Origin: a virus
IMG/VR virus record: IMGVR_UViG_3300009130_001695
Location: 1-64,000 of that record
Reading direction: 5' to 3' (one strand)
DNA: 64,000 nucleotides
The stretch's first letter is position 1, and each line of letters opens with the position of its first letter. A model generated the notes under the pieces. It had not been told where the DNA came from. It made no database searches and saw only the letters and a program-made list of their open reading frames with translations. The position numbers and the translations under genes are program-made. This document shows positions 1-5,814 of this stretch, piece after piece.

Positions 1-2
1 AA

Positions 3-209
3 GATTATCTTATCACAAACTTGAAACTATATTTTGACAAGTGGGAGAAAGAACTTGGGGCAGTAACCGAACCAACGACAGACGAATATGAAGCAGAAAA
101 AGACCAAAACGCAGCAGGCCCTGAAGCTGGTGCAGAATTTGACGCAGAACTTGGTGACGAACTTGGTGGAGGAATACCCGCCGCAGGAACTGGCGAAGAA
201 CTTGTATAA
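3..209 (+). CDS. Hypothetical protein, C-terminal end only (5' truncated by window edge)
   Basis: The reading frame is open from the window start, so only the last 68 residues are visible. After a short basic/aromatic stretch (NLKLYFDKWEKEL) the tail becomes strongly acidic and rich in Ala, Gly and Glu (GAEFDAELGDELGGG) and ends EELV. Nothing in it identifies a family. It stops 10 bases before the next start codon and reads in the same direction, so it is probably co-transcribed with the following genes. A TTG at 21 could be mistaken for a start, but the frame continues upstream without a stop. Function unknown. Confidence 0.6.
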   Translation, partial: DYLITNLKLYFDKWEKELGAVTEPTTDEYEAEKDQNAAGPEAGAEFDAELGDELGGGIPAAGTGEELV

Positions 210-219
210 TGAGGCATTA

Positions 220-495
220 ATGAGATTTGAAAGAATTGGCACCGACATTGGCAAACTAGTAGACGAAAAGAACACCGCATATGGTAGTTCATTTGAAAAA
301 TCAGAACAAATATTACAGGTTTTATATCCAGAAGGTATAAAGCCCGATCAATACAAGGATATGTTAGCAATCACCAGAATTGTTGACAAATTATTCAGAA
401 TAGCAACCAAAAAGGACGCTTTTGGTGAAAGCCCTTTTAAAGATATTGCCGGTTATGGTATATTGGGAGTTGCTAACGATGAAGAACAAGAATGA
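220..495 (+). CDS. Nmad1/DUF1599-type phage protein
   Basis: A 91-residue protein. From residue 1 it shows the pattern of the DUF1599 family (nucleotide modification associated domain 1): RIGxxIGKLVDEKNxAYGxSF, then YPEGIKPDQY and DKLFRIATKKDAFGESPFKDIAGYGILG. These proteins are common in tailed phages and have been linked by context to base modification; the reaction is not established. The ATG at 220 is preceded by GAGG five bases upstream. The frame is open further upstream, but that stretch overlaps the preceding acidic tail and lacks the family signature. The 3' end overlaps the next gene by 17 bases, suggesting translational coupling. Confidence 0.82.
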   Translation: MRFERIGTDIGKLVDEKNTAYGSSFEKSEQILQVLYPEGIKPDQYKDMLAITRIVDKLFRIATKKDAFGESPFKDIAGYGILGVANDEEQE

Positions 496-847
496 CGGAA
501 GAAATCGTTATTATTCTCTTTCCAACAAATTAAGAAAAGAAGGCAAATCAAGCGAAGAATTTGAAATCCTTTTTAACAATCTATCACTCGAAGAAGTCAT
601 CGGCTTAAAACTTGAGTTAGCTTCTAAATTTGGGCTCAAGGGTAAAATGTATGGTTTACCTATTTGGTATTCACTTAGAACGATTGTAAAAGATGCGGTT
701 TTAAAATATGCCATGTCTGCCACACGTTCAAAGCGAGAAGCAGCACGGTTTTTGGGACTTCAAGCAAATAATTTTAATCTTTTATTAAGAAAGCATAAAA
801 TTGACAGTTATTTTGAGGAGGGGGTTGACACTGCACAAAGAAAATGA
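479..847 (+). CDS. Small Fis-like helix-turn-helix protein
   Basis: A 122-residue protein starting MKNKNDGRNRYYSL. The chosen ATG has GGGAG about 10 bases upstream and lies inside the end of the preceding gene; the longer frame upstream would be a shadow of that gene. The C-terminal third (SKREAARFLGLQANNFNLLLRKHKI) fits the Fis-type DNA-binding helix-turn-helix seen in NtrC-family activators and many small phage regulators. The N-terminal part carries a helical LSLEEVIGLKLELASKF segment and has no assigned domain. A DNA-binding regulatory or structural role is likely; the target is unknown. Confidence 0.72.
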   Translation: MKNKNDGRNRYYSLSNKLRKEGKSSEEFEILFNNLSLEEVIGLKLELASKFGLKGKMYGLPIWYSLRTIVKDAVLKYAMSATRSKREAARFLGLQANNFNLLLRKHKIDSYFEEGVDTAQRK

Positions 848-905
848 TAACATACTTTTAAAGTAGGGCAAGATAAATAACTTTTACTATATTATTTGTT
901 TTAAG

Positions 906-925
906 CTTCAATGGCTCTATTGAAG
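906..925 (+). terminator. Hairpin after the HTH gene, possible weak terminator
   Basis: CTTCAAT (906-912) and ATTGAAG (919-925) form a perfect 7-bp stem with a 6-base loop, downstream of the HTH gene and upstream of the tRNA. Only a short U-poor stretch (TTATC) follows, so intrinsic termination is uncertain. A second inverted repeat (TTGTTGTT ... AACAACAA) lies at about 946-972. Either could be a processing signal for the tRNA transcript. No gene is seen in 848-990. Confidence 0.35.
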
Positions 926-990
926 TTATCGAAATGAGCCTAGCGTTGTTGTTGTGATCCTGAAAACAACAATCTTGCCATATATAATCT

Positions 991-1063
991 GCGAATGTAA
1001 CTCAATTGGCAGAGCGCCAGCCTTCCAAGCTGGAAGTTGTGGGTTCGAATCCCATCATTCGCT
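991..1063 (+). tRNA. tRNA-Gly (anticodon UCC)
   Basis: Full cloverleaf: acceptor stem GCGAATG/CATTCGC, D arm CTC-AATTGGC-AGAG, anticodon stem CCAGC/GCTGG around loop CTTCCAA (anticodon TCC), and T arm with loop TTCGAAT and stem GTGGG/CCCAT. The discriminator is T and CCA is not encoded (CTTTC follows), so CCA is added after transcription. It reads GGA glycine codons, useful for an AT-rich phage. An ATG inside the tRNA is in frame with the next gene but is not a plausible start. Confidence 0.95.
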
Positions 1064-1113
1064 TTCTTTTAACCTATCAAGTAACTATTTATAATAACTT
1101 ACGGGAGATCTAT

Positions 1114-1449
1114 ATGAAACTTACAAAATCTAAACTTCAGCAAATTATTAAAGAAGAACTGGGAAAGTTAATCGAAGGTCCATTTGACACTTCGGGCGAG
1201 TCGCGTGAAAGCGATGAAACGAAATTTCTCATCCAAGACATGCGCCGAGCAGCGGAGAACAGAGATACTGAAAAATTTGAAGGTTATATAAAGAAAGCCA
1301 TGGATATTGCCAGAGGATACCCTCGAATGAAACCAGCTTTGGGTGCAGGAATACACACCATGCTGTCTAATTATGATGATAATGACCTTCGTGAGTTGGG
1401 TATTAAAGATTTATATAGTGCGTCTGTGCAAGCAGGACTTTCCCCTTAA
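1114..1449 (+). CDS. Small protein with LTKSKLQQIIKEEL leader, possible internal virion protein
   Basis: A 111-residue protein. The ATG at 1114 has GGGAG upstream at 1103-1107. The N-terminus (MKLTKSKLQQIIKEEL, then GKLIEG) is a basic amphipathic helix of a kind I recall on many unrelated proteins of large marine phages. The LIE-G junction at residues 20-23 resembles the (L/I)xE-(A/G) sites cut by T4-type prohead proteases, so the first ~22 residues could be a capsid-targeting leader. The rest is helical and polar (FLIQDMRRAAENRDTEKFEGYIKKAMDIARG) without a known catalytic motif. It lies between the tRNA and the tmRNA. Function not established. Confidence 0.72.
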   Translation: MKLTKSKLQQIIKEELGKLIEGPFDTSGESRESDETKFLIQDMRRAAENRDTEKFEGYIKKAMDIARGYPRMKPALGAGIHTMLSNYDDNDLRELGIKDLYSASVQAGLSP

Positions 1450-1458
1450 ATTAATTTC

Positions 1459-1486
1459 TTCATATTCCAAAAAAATCTGTTATAAT
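1459..1486 (+). promoter_or_regulatory. Possible sigma-70 type promoter for the tmRNA
   Basis: TTCATA (1459-1464) and a perfect TATAAT (1481-1486) are 16 bases apart, close to the host housekeeping consensus. The -10 box lies 13 bases before the first base of the mature tmRNA at 1500, so a short 5' leader would be trimmed. The match to -35 is only four of six. Confidence 0.45.
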
Positions 1487-1585
1487 ACTTATACACTATG
1501 GGGGTGAACTGGATTCGACTGGGTGTCGAGATAGAATTGTGCAAGGGTGTATAAGCAAACACTAAAAGGCTTAAAACAAATAACT

Positions 1586-1621
1586 GCTAACGATAATGTT
1601 GCATTAACTTTGGCTGCGTAA
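1586..1621 (+). other. tmRNA proteolysis-tag reading frame
   Basis: The resume codon GCT at 1586 follows AACAAATAACT, the equivalent of the upstream element that sets the frame in E. coli tmRNA. It encodes ANDNVALTLAA and then UAA. With the alanine from the charged tmRNA the added tag would be A-ANDNVALTLAA. The AND start and LAA end match bacterial tags; terminal LAA is the ClpXP/ClpA degron, so ribosome rescue products would be sent to host proteases. The UAA lies in the loop of the hairpin formed by CUUUG and CAAAG. Confidence 0.9.
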
Positions 1622-1705
1622 GCAATCAAAGCGGGGTTTACGGTTTCCTTGTTATCCAAAACCGTGCTTTAAATTAACACACACACACAAAGGAGGACAT
1701 TTATT

Positions 1706-1903
1706 ATGTCAGAAAATAATAATACAAATACAAGTGGATACGAAATTAGGCAAGGATTGCTACAGCAAGCTCAACGAATTGTAGAGCAAAACGCTCACAT
1801 GCAATTTGAAACAAGCGGCAAGCAAAACTGGACGCCTGTTACTACCGAACAAGTTATTGAAGTTGCAGAGCAACTTAATGCTTTTGTTCAAAAGAAAGAT
1901 TAA
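1706..1903 (+). CDS. Small phage protein encoded inside the tmRNA gene
   Basis: A 65-residue protein (MSENNNTNTSGYEIRQGLL...) lying wholly between the tag/PK1 half and the tRNA-like half of the tmRNA. The site AGGAGG at 1691-1696 is an almost ideal Shine-Dalgarno, 9 bases before the ATG, so this is a translated gene and not a chance frame. Sequence: polar Asn/Thr-rich start, then GYEIRQGLLQQAQRIVEQNAHMQFET and TTEQVIEVAEQLNAFVQ, two helical segments. The GYEIRxxLL pattern resembles small proteins of T4-like marine phages as I remember them; no function is known. Its 3' end is seven bases before the 3' strand of helix H2. It may be expressed from the tmRNA precursor, or its mRNA may be part of the mature RNA. 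Confidence 0.85.
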   Translation: MSENNNTNTSGYEIRQGLLQQAQRIVEQNAHMQFETSGKQNWTPVTTEQVIEVAEQLNAFVQKKD

Positions 1904-1979
1904 AGTTTAACCTTGTATATCACAACCTATTAAAACATTTAGGACGCGGGTTCGATTCCCGCCACCTCCAATTAACATT

Positions 1980-2897
1980 GTGAAATATTTATTTCTCATT
2001 TTCGTCTCTTTTTTTATCATTACATGTTACCCACCCAAATCGAACCCTATTAGGGTAATGAATTTTAATATCAGGTATGATACTGAGATCGATGGTATAA
2101 ATAAATGGGATAATCGTAAGAGTTTTGTCTTGAAGGTAATACAAGATTTTAATCCTGATTTATTGGGAACCCAAGAGGCGATGAAATCTCAAGTTGATTA
2201 TCTTTCAAGCAATTTAACAGAATATCGCAGTATTGGAACTGATAACTGTGATTGTCGTGAGCAGTATGATAGTCTTTTATTCGTTAAGAAAGTTCGATAT
2301 GAGATTTTAGAAGAAAGGCATTTTTGGTTAAGCACAACACCCCATATACCTTTTACCAATGATTTTGCAAGAACTTCTCCCAGACCATCAAATGGTCCAC
2401 GCACAATGTCATGTGTAGAGCTATTAGATAAAATTGATAATTACACTTTGTTTTTTTGTAATACTCATTGGGATGGGGATGTATTATCGAATGAACAATC
2501 CGCCGAATTGACAAAACAAATTTTTGCACAATATGGCAAAAAAGTAAATATTTTAACCGGCGATTTTAATGAATTCCCATTTAATTATAATTCATGGCCG
2601 CAAACTCCCGATTGGATCGCGACACGCCAAAGTCATGCGTATGATACTTTAATGTCTTTTATGATAGATGGTTTTAAACAACTTCACCCCAACAATACAC
2701 AATCATCGGGCTGTGGATGGGACTTAACGTGTCCTGTATGGGATAATGATTATAGGATAGATTGGATCTTACATAACAAAAATGTTCATACACAAGAGTC
2801 AAAAATTTCAATAGAAAGAAGACCCAACGGATTACCTGTTTCCGATCACTTTCCTGTAATTTCTATATTAGAAGTTGTAAATGAGAAGCAGAATTGA
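1980..2897 (+). CDS. Lipoprotein of the endonuclease/exonuclease/phosphatase (EEP) family
   Basis: A 305-residue protein with a short lipoprotein signal (MKYLFLIFVSFFIITC, lipobox IITC, Cys16), so it would be anchored outside the cytoplasmic membrane. The EEP (DNase I-like) catalytic set is complete: MNFNIRYD near residue 27, TQEA near 64, THWD near 160, GDFNEF near 195, DYRIDWIL near 258 and SDHFPV near 289. These bind Mg2+ and cleave phosphodiester or phosphomonoester bonds; the substrate (nucleic acid, inositol phosphate or lipid head group) cannot be told. The GTG start at 1980 lies only 9 bases after the tmRNA 3' end and has no Shine-Dalgarno, but later starts would cut the signal or the first motif. 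A secreted nuclease/phosphatase in a phage suggests a role at the host envelope, possibly against competing phages. Confidence 0.83.
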   Translation: MKYLFLIFVSFFIITCYPPKSNPIRVMNFNIRYDTEIDGINKWDNRKSFVLKVIQDFNPDLLGTQEAMKSQVDYLSSNLTEYRSIGTDNCDCREQYDSLLFVKKVRYEILEERHFWLSTTPHIPFTNDFARTSPRPSNGPRTMSCVELLDKIDNYTLFFCNTHWDGDVLSNEQSAELTKQIFAQYGKKVNILTGDFNEFPFNYNSWPQTPDWIATRQSHAYDTLMSFMIDGFKQLHPNNTQSSGCGWDLTCPVWDNDYRIDWILHNKNVHTQESKISIERRPNGLPVSDHFPVISILEVVNEKQN

Positions 2898-2907
2898 TGG
2901 TATTGTT

Positions 2908-3468
2908 TTAGCTTTTTTTCCATTTCCATTTTTTAAACTCTTCTTCATTAAGTCCAATCATCTGATAGACTTTTTGTTTCAATACCTTTTTATCTTCTTT
3001 CGACCTACACCACATCCATGCAAGTGTTGTTTGGTTTGATTTAATTCTTTTTTCGGTTTCTTTAAGAGCAGTTTCAATTATAATATATTCTTCGTCAGTC
3101 AATTCGGGTAAATTAAGCTTATGCTCATTTGAAAGAGTTATCAACCCCACAAGATCATGATTATCACAACAATCTGTTACTTTTTTGAATTCTTCCTCTG
3201 CATTCTCTAGCTGAGATACATCTGGGTGTAATATTTTAGCCAAATTTCTATAAATTTTCTGTATAAGTGGGGAAGGAGGTGGACTAGAGCTGTCCTTCGG
3301 TTTTGGATTAGTTTTTTGTGGTTTTTGAGCAGATTTTACAAAAGCTATCTCGTCATAAAACTCTTTATTAAATTCTTTTAAATATTGTACTGCTAATTCT
3401 TCTACTTCTTCAAGTTCAAGATTAAGATATTCTATTTTTAGATTTAATTTTTTAAATCGTTTGCTCAA
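2908..3468 (-). CDS. J-domain (DnaJ-like) protein
   Basis: A 186-residue protein on the minus strand. Residues 1-48 are a charged coiled-coil-like helix, 49-67 a Lys/Pro/Ser linker (SSSPPPSP), and from 68 a J-domain-like segment: LIQKIYRNLAKILHPD with the HPD triad at 81-83, followed by a helix with EEEFKKVTDC and DLVGLITLSNEHKL. The rest (EYIIIETALKETEKRIKSNQTTLAW) is helical. HPD stimulates Hsp70 ATPase, so it may recruit host DnaK to a phage target. The Gly/Phe and zinc regions of true DnaJ are absent. It follows the lipoprotein protease gene by six bases on the same strand, so the two form a small operon convergent with the EEP gene. Confidence 0.78.
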   Translation of the reverse strand: MSKRFKKLNLKIEYLNLELEEVEELAVQYLKEFNKEFYDEIAFVKSAQKPQKTNPKPKDSSSPPPSPLIQKIYRNLAKILHPDVSQLENAEEEFKKVTDCCDNHDLVGLITLSNEHKLNLPELTDEEYIIIETALKETEKRIKSNQTTLAWMWCRSKEDKKVLKQKVYQMIGLNEEEFKKWKWKKS

Positions 3469-3474
3469 GACATA

Positions 3475-4326
3475 TTAAATATTGATGAGGTCTATTATAA
3501 GTTTGTATTTTTTATAATCTTTCCCAAGTTTTAATTTTGCGCGTCGATGCAGCAAATGGATTTGATGGTTGGTTGTGGCCATACATATATTTTCAAAACC
3601 TCTATATGCTGAGTGGATAGCTGCCACCACCTCACCACGACTGTTCAATATCGGTGAACCAGAAGATCCTCCTATTGTTGGGATTGAAAATGCATATGAC
3701 ATGTTTTCGCTCGCTCGCCCTCTCCTTTTACCCAAATAAAAACCTTCAAATAGTGGGATCATACGCGATGACCAGATCCCCATCGGAGCCGCGATATTAT
3801 AGTATTTTTCTCCTATAAGTGGCGGCTGCTTGGCGATATCCAAAGATGGTGGTTTCATTTTGGGAGATGCTAAAACACATATATCTGCCCTTAAATTATA
3901 TACAATTGGAATCGCTGCAACTGCTCTCCCTTTATAGTCATTTAGAATGAAGGAACTTCTCTCATTCAGGTTCCAATCTGGGTTATTGGGGTTAAAGTCT
4001 GGAATAAAATAATTTATTTGCCTCCCAGACATAACTGTGCAAACATGAGCAGAAGTAACAACTAGTGAAACTTCTCTGTGGTGTTCTACAATGAATCCGG
4101 ATGCTGATGACCTTAAATCTAATTCATATTCTTCTTGTTCAACAATAGTGGAGGTGCGTGTTACAACAATATTTTTATAAATATCAATTTTAATGAAAGA
4201 CCGTCTCTTATCCCTAAATAAATCACCTGGTCCGAAAAGAAATGAACCAGTGGCACAAGAAGAACATCCCACAAATGTGATGAACATTGTTAAAACCAGT
4301 AATATCTTTGCAACCGCATCTTTCAT
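3475..4326 (-). CDS. Lipoprotein trypsin-like serine protease
   Basis: A 283-residue protein on the minus strand. The N-terminus MKDAVAKILLVLTMFITFVGC is a lipoprotein signal (Cys21). The mature part has the chymotrypsin-fold triad: His in TSAHVC near residue 95, Asp in RADICVL near 150, and Ser in GGSSGSPI near 220, followed by GEVVAAIHSAY. No PDZ or C-terminal domain is present, unlike DegP/HtrA. It would be anchored in the host envelope and act in the periplasm. Phage-encoded envelope proteases are unusual; possible roles are remodelling of surface proteins after infection or exclusion of other phages. It is divergent from the PIN-PhoH gene. Confidence 0.84.
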   Translation of the reverse strand: MKDAVAKILLVLTMFITFVGCSSCATGSFLFGPGDLFRDKRRSFIKIDIYKNIVVTRTSTIVEQEEYELDLRSSASGFIVEHHREVSLVVTSAHVCTVMSGRQINYFIPDFNPNNPDWNLNERSSFILNDYKGRAVAAIPIVYNLRADICVLASPKMKPPSLDIAKQPPLIGEKYYNIAAPMGIWSSRMIPLFEGFYLGKRRGRASENMSYAFSIPTIGGSSGSPILNSRGEVVAAIHSAYRGFENICMATTNHQIHLLHRRAKLKLGKDYKKYKLIIDLINI

Positions 4327-4383
4327 GAGAATTTATTGCCCGCGTCTAAAGTAACTATAAAGTAAAAACCGAAACGACCGCCC

Positions 4384-4391
4384 TATTTATA
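4384..4391 (-). promoter_or_regulatory. T4-type late promoter octamer (minus strand)
   Basis: The minus strand reads TATAAATA here, the T4 late -10 octamer, 57 bases before the ATG of the protease gene in the divergent intergenic region 4327-4432. A gp55-like sigma is encoded at 29286. In DNA this AT-rich, several chance matches are expected in the window, so position is the main support. Confidence 0.35.
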
Positions 4392-4432
4392 AGAGAGCCC
4401 TAGAATACAAGGCTCGAAAGCGATAGGCTTAT

Positions 4433-5755
4433 ATGGCAAAAAAATTTTATGTCTTAGACACAAGTGTATATCTTACCGATTCTTCTTCGATTTATTCATA
4501 TGGAAACAATGATATCATCGTCCCACTAGTAGTTCTAGAAGAATTAGATAATAATAAAAAAAGACCCAATGGGATAGGAATTAATGCAAGAAGTATTATT
4601 AGAATTTTAGATAAGCTCCGCGAGAAAGGTCAATTTCAAAGAGGCATCCGGATAAGAAAAGGAGCTGGTTTAATCTTTACGGTGGCACCAGATTTATCTG
4701 AATTGCCTATCGGATATGATGCAGAAATTGCTGATCATCAAATAATTGCTACAGCTTTGACCGTTCAGAGGGAGCATCCAAATAAAAAGGTTGTCGTTGT
4801 CTCAAATGACATCAATTTACGCATTAAATGCGATGCGATTGGTGTGGAAGCAGAGGTTTATGCTACAGAAAATGTAATTGAAAAGGGAATCGATCTTTAT
4901 AATGGATTTACTAAAGTTTTAGTGGATGACCAGATAATTGATAGGTTTTATTCTGGGGAAGATATTATCATCTCTGAGGTCTGTGAAGACGAAGTTGATC
5001 TTTATCCTAATCAATTTATTATGCTTGTTTCATCATCCAATGAAAAGAAGACCGCGATTACTCGTTACATGGACCACATAAGGCCATTAAAGAAAATTCC
5101 AGAACATAAAGATGGGGGCTGGGGTATTACTCCTAAAAATAAAGAGCAAAACTTTGCGATGGAGTTATTATTAGATCCTGATTTACCAGTGGTTTCTCTC
5201 ATTGGCAAAGCTGGGAGTGGTAAAACATTGTGTGCAATTGCTGCTGGATTAGAACAAGTAATGGGCGAGACTCCACGCTATAATAGATTAATTGTTTCGC
5301 GACCAATTCAGCCAATGGGTAAAGATATTGGATATTTACCTGGAACTATGGAAGAAAAAATGGCACCTTGGTTAGCACCAATTCAAGATAATTTACGATT
5401 CCTTTTTGGGAATGATAATTTAATGCTGGAATCCTATATGGACAAAGGAATTATTGAAGTCGAGGCGATCACGTACATCAGAGGAAGATCAATCCAGAAA
5501 TCTTTTATTATTATTGATGAATGTCAAAATTTAACGCAGCATGAGATCAAAACCATCTTAACTCGCGTTGGCCATCATAGCAAGATTATCTTAACTGGCG
5601 ATGTTGAACAAATTGACAATGTGAATATTGATGAAGTATCAAACGGTTTAACATATGTAATCGAAAAATTAAAACCTTATGATATTACGGGCCACATTAC
5701 ATTTTTGAAAGGAGAGCGTTCTAAGGTTGCAACATTGTGTGCCAAAGTTCTTTAA
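4433..5755 (+). CDS. phoH: PIN-PhoH fusion ATPase/ribonuclease
   Basis: A 440-residue protein. Residues 1-150 are a PIN-like nuclease domain (LDTSVY with Asp near 9, VVLEELDNN, AEIADHQIIATAL, VSNDINLRIKC). Residues ~230-440 are a PhoH ATPase: Walker A GKAGSGKT near 258, SRPIQPMGKDIGYLPGTMEEKM, Walker B FIIIDECQN near 360, and LTGDVEQIDN. This is the full PhoH2 architecture, which in bacteria couples RNA unwinding and cleavage; shorter PhoH proteins are common in marine phages. A 105-base spacer with possible promoters precedes it and a 13-bp hairpin follows, so it may be transcribed alone. Its role in phage infection is unproven; RNA turnover is the simplest inference. Confidence 0.92.
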   Translation: MAKKFYVLDTSVYLTDSSSIYSYGNNDIIVPLVVLEELDNNKKRPNGIGINARSIIRILDKLREKGQFQRGIRIRKGAGLIFTVAPDLSELPIGYDAEIADHQIIATALTVQREHPNKKVVVVSNDINLRIKCDAIGVEAEVYATENVIEKGIDLYNGFTKVLVDDQIIDRFYSGEDIIISEVCEDEVDLYPNQFIMLVSSSNEKKTAITRYMDHIRPLKKIPEHKDGGWGITPKNKEQNFAMELLLDPDLPVVSLIGKAGSGKTLCAIAAGLEQVMGETPRYNRLIVSRPIQPMGKDIGYLPGTMEEKMAPWLAPIQDNLRFLFGNDNLMLESYMDKGIIEVEAITYIRGRSIQKSFIIIDECQNLTQHEIKTILTRVGHHSKIILTGDVEQIDNVNIDEVSNGLTYVIEKLKPYDITGHITFLKGERSKVATLCAKVL

Positions 5756-5760
5756 TTTTA

Positions 5761-5799
5761 AAAATATTGAAAAGTGTGATATGATATTTTCAATATTTT
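5761..5799 (+). terminator. Perfect 13-bp hairpin after phoH
   Basis: AAAATATTGAAAA (5761-5773) and TTTTCAATATTTT (5787-5799) are exact inverted repeats with a 13-base loop, six bases after the phoH stop. The 3' arm ends in a U-run, as in intrinsic terminators, though the stem is unusually AT-rich. Because it is symmetric it could act in both directions or as an mRNA 3' stabiliser. The next gene starts 15 bases later, so some read-through is likely. Confidence 0.6.
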
Positions 5800-5814
5800 A
5801 TATTAATATATGAT

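Larger units (their letters stand above)
1500..1970 (+). ncRNA. ssrA: tmRNA (ssrA) with a protein gene embedded between its 5' and 3' domains
   Basis: The 5' end GGGGGTGAACTGGATTCGACTGG and 3' end GGACGCGGGTTCGATTCCC-GCCACCTCC-A are diagnostic for transfer-messenger RNA. Acceptor halves GGGGGUG and CACCUCC pair over 7 bp with the G3-U wobble that marks alanine charging; the T arm is GCGGG-TTCGATT-CCCGC. CCA is not encoded. H2 forms at long range: 1519-1526 with 1935-1942 (8 pairs, three G-U) and 1539-1546 (GUGCAAGG) with 1911-1918 (CCUUGUAU). PK1 is visible as GUGU 1547-1550/ACAC 1559-1562 plus UAAGC 1552-1556/GCUUA 1569-1573. The tag frame is 1586-1621. A hairpin (CUUUG...CAAAG) encloses its stop, and an extended stem (AAAGC + ACGGUUU / AAACCGU + GCUUU, 1629-1671) follows. 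PK2-PK4 are not recognisable; the 65-codon gene at 1706 takes their place. Order is 5' then 3', so this is not the permuted two-piece form. The mature RNA could be one piece of about 471 nt or two paired pieces. Confidence 0.93.

Noticed and set aside
88-219. N-terminal extension of the Nmad1/DUF1599 gene
   Set aside because: It overlaps the acidic tail of the previous gene in another frame and lacks the family signature; GAGG sits before the ATG at 220.
981-988. TATAAT-like sequence as tRNA promoter
   Set aside because: It lies only two bases before the tRNA, so transcription would start inside the gene; processing from a longer transcript is more likely.
1006-1113. Possible longer start for the gene at 1114, with an ATG inside the tRNA
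   Set aside because: The upstream codons overlap the tRNA, and a good ribosome site lies before the ATG at 1114.
1500-1970. Group I intron in the tmRNA gene
   Set aside because: No intron core elements seen; the middle segment is a small ORF with its own ribosome site and the flanks pair as tmRNA helices.
1500-1970. Circularly permuted two-piece tmRNA
   Set aside because: The order is 5' domain then 3' domain, opposite to the permuted forms of alphaproteobacteria and cyanobacteria.
2096-2103. TATAAATA inside the EEP gene as a late promoter
   Set aside because: Internal to a coding region with no gene start near; several chance matches are expected in AT-rich DNA.
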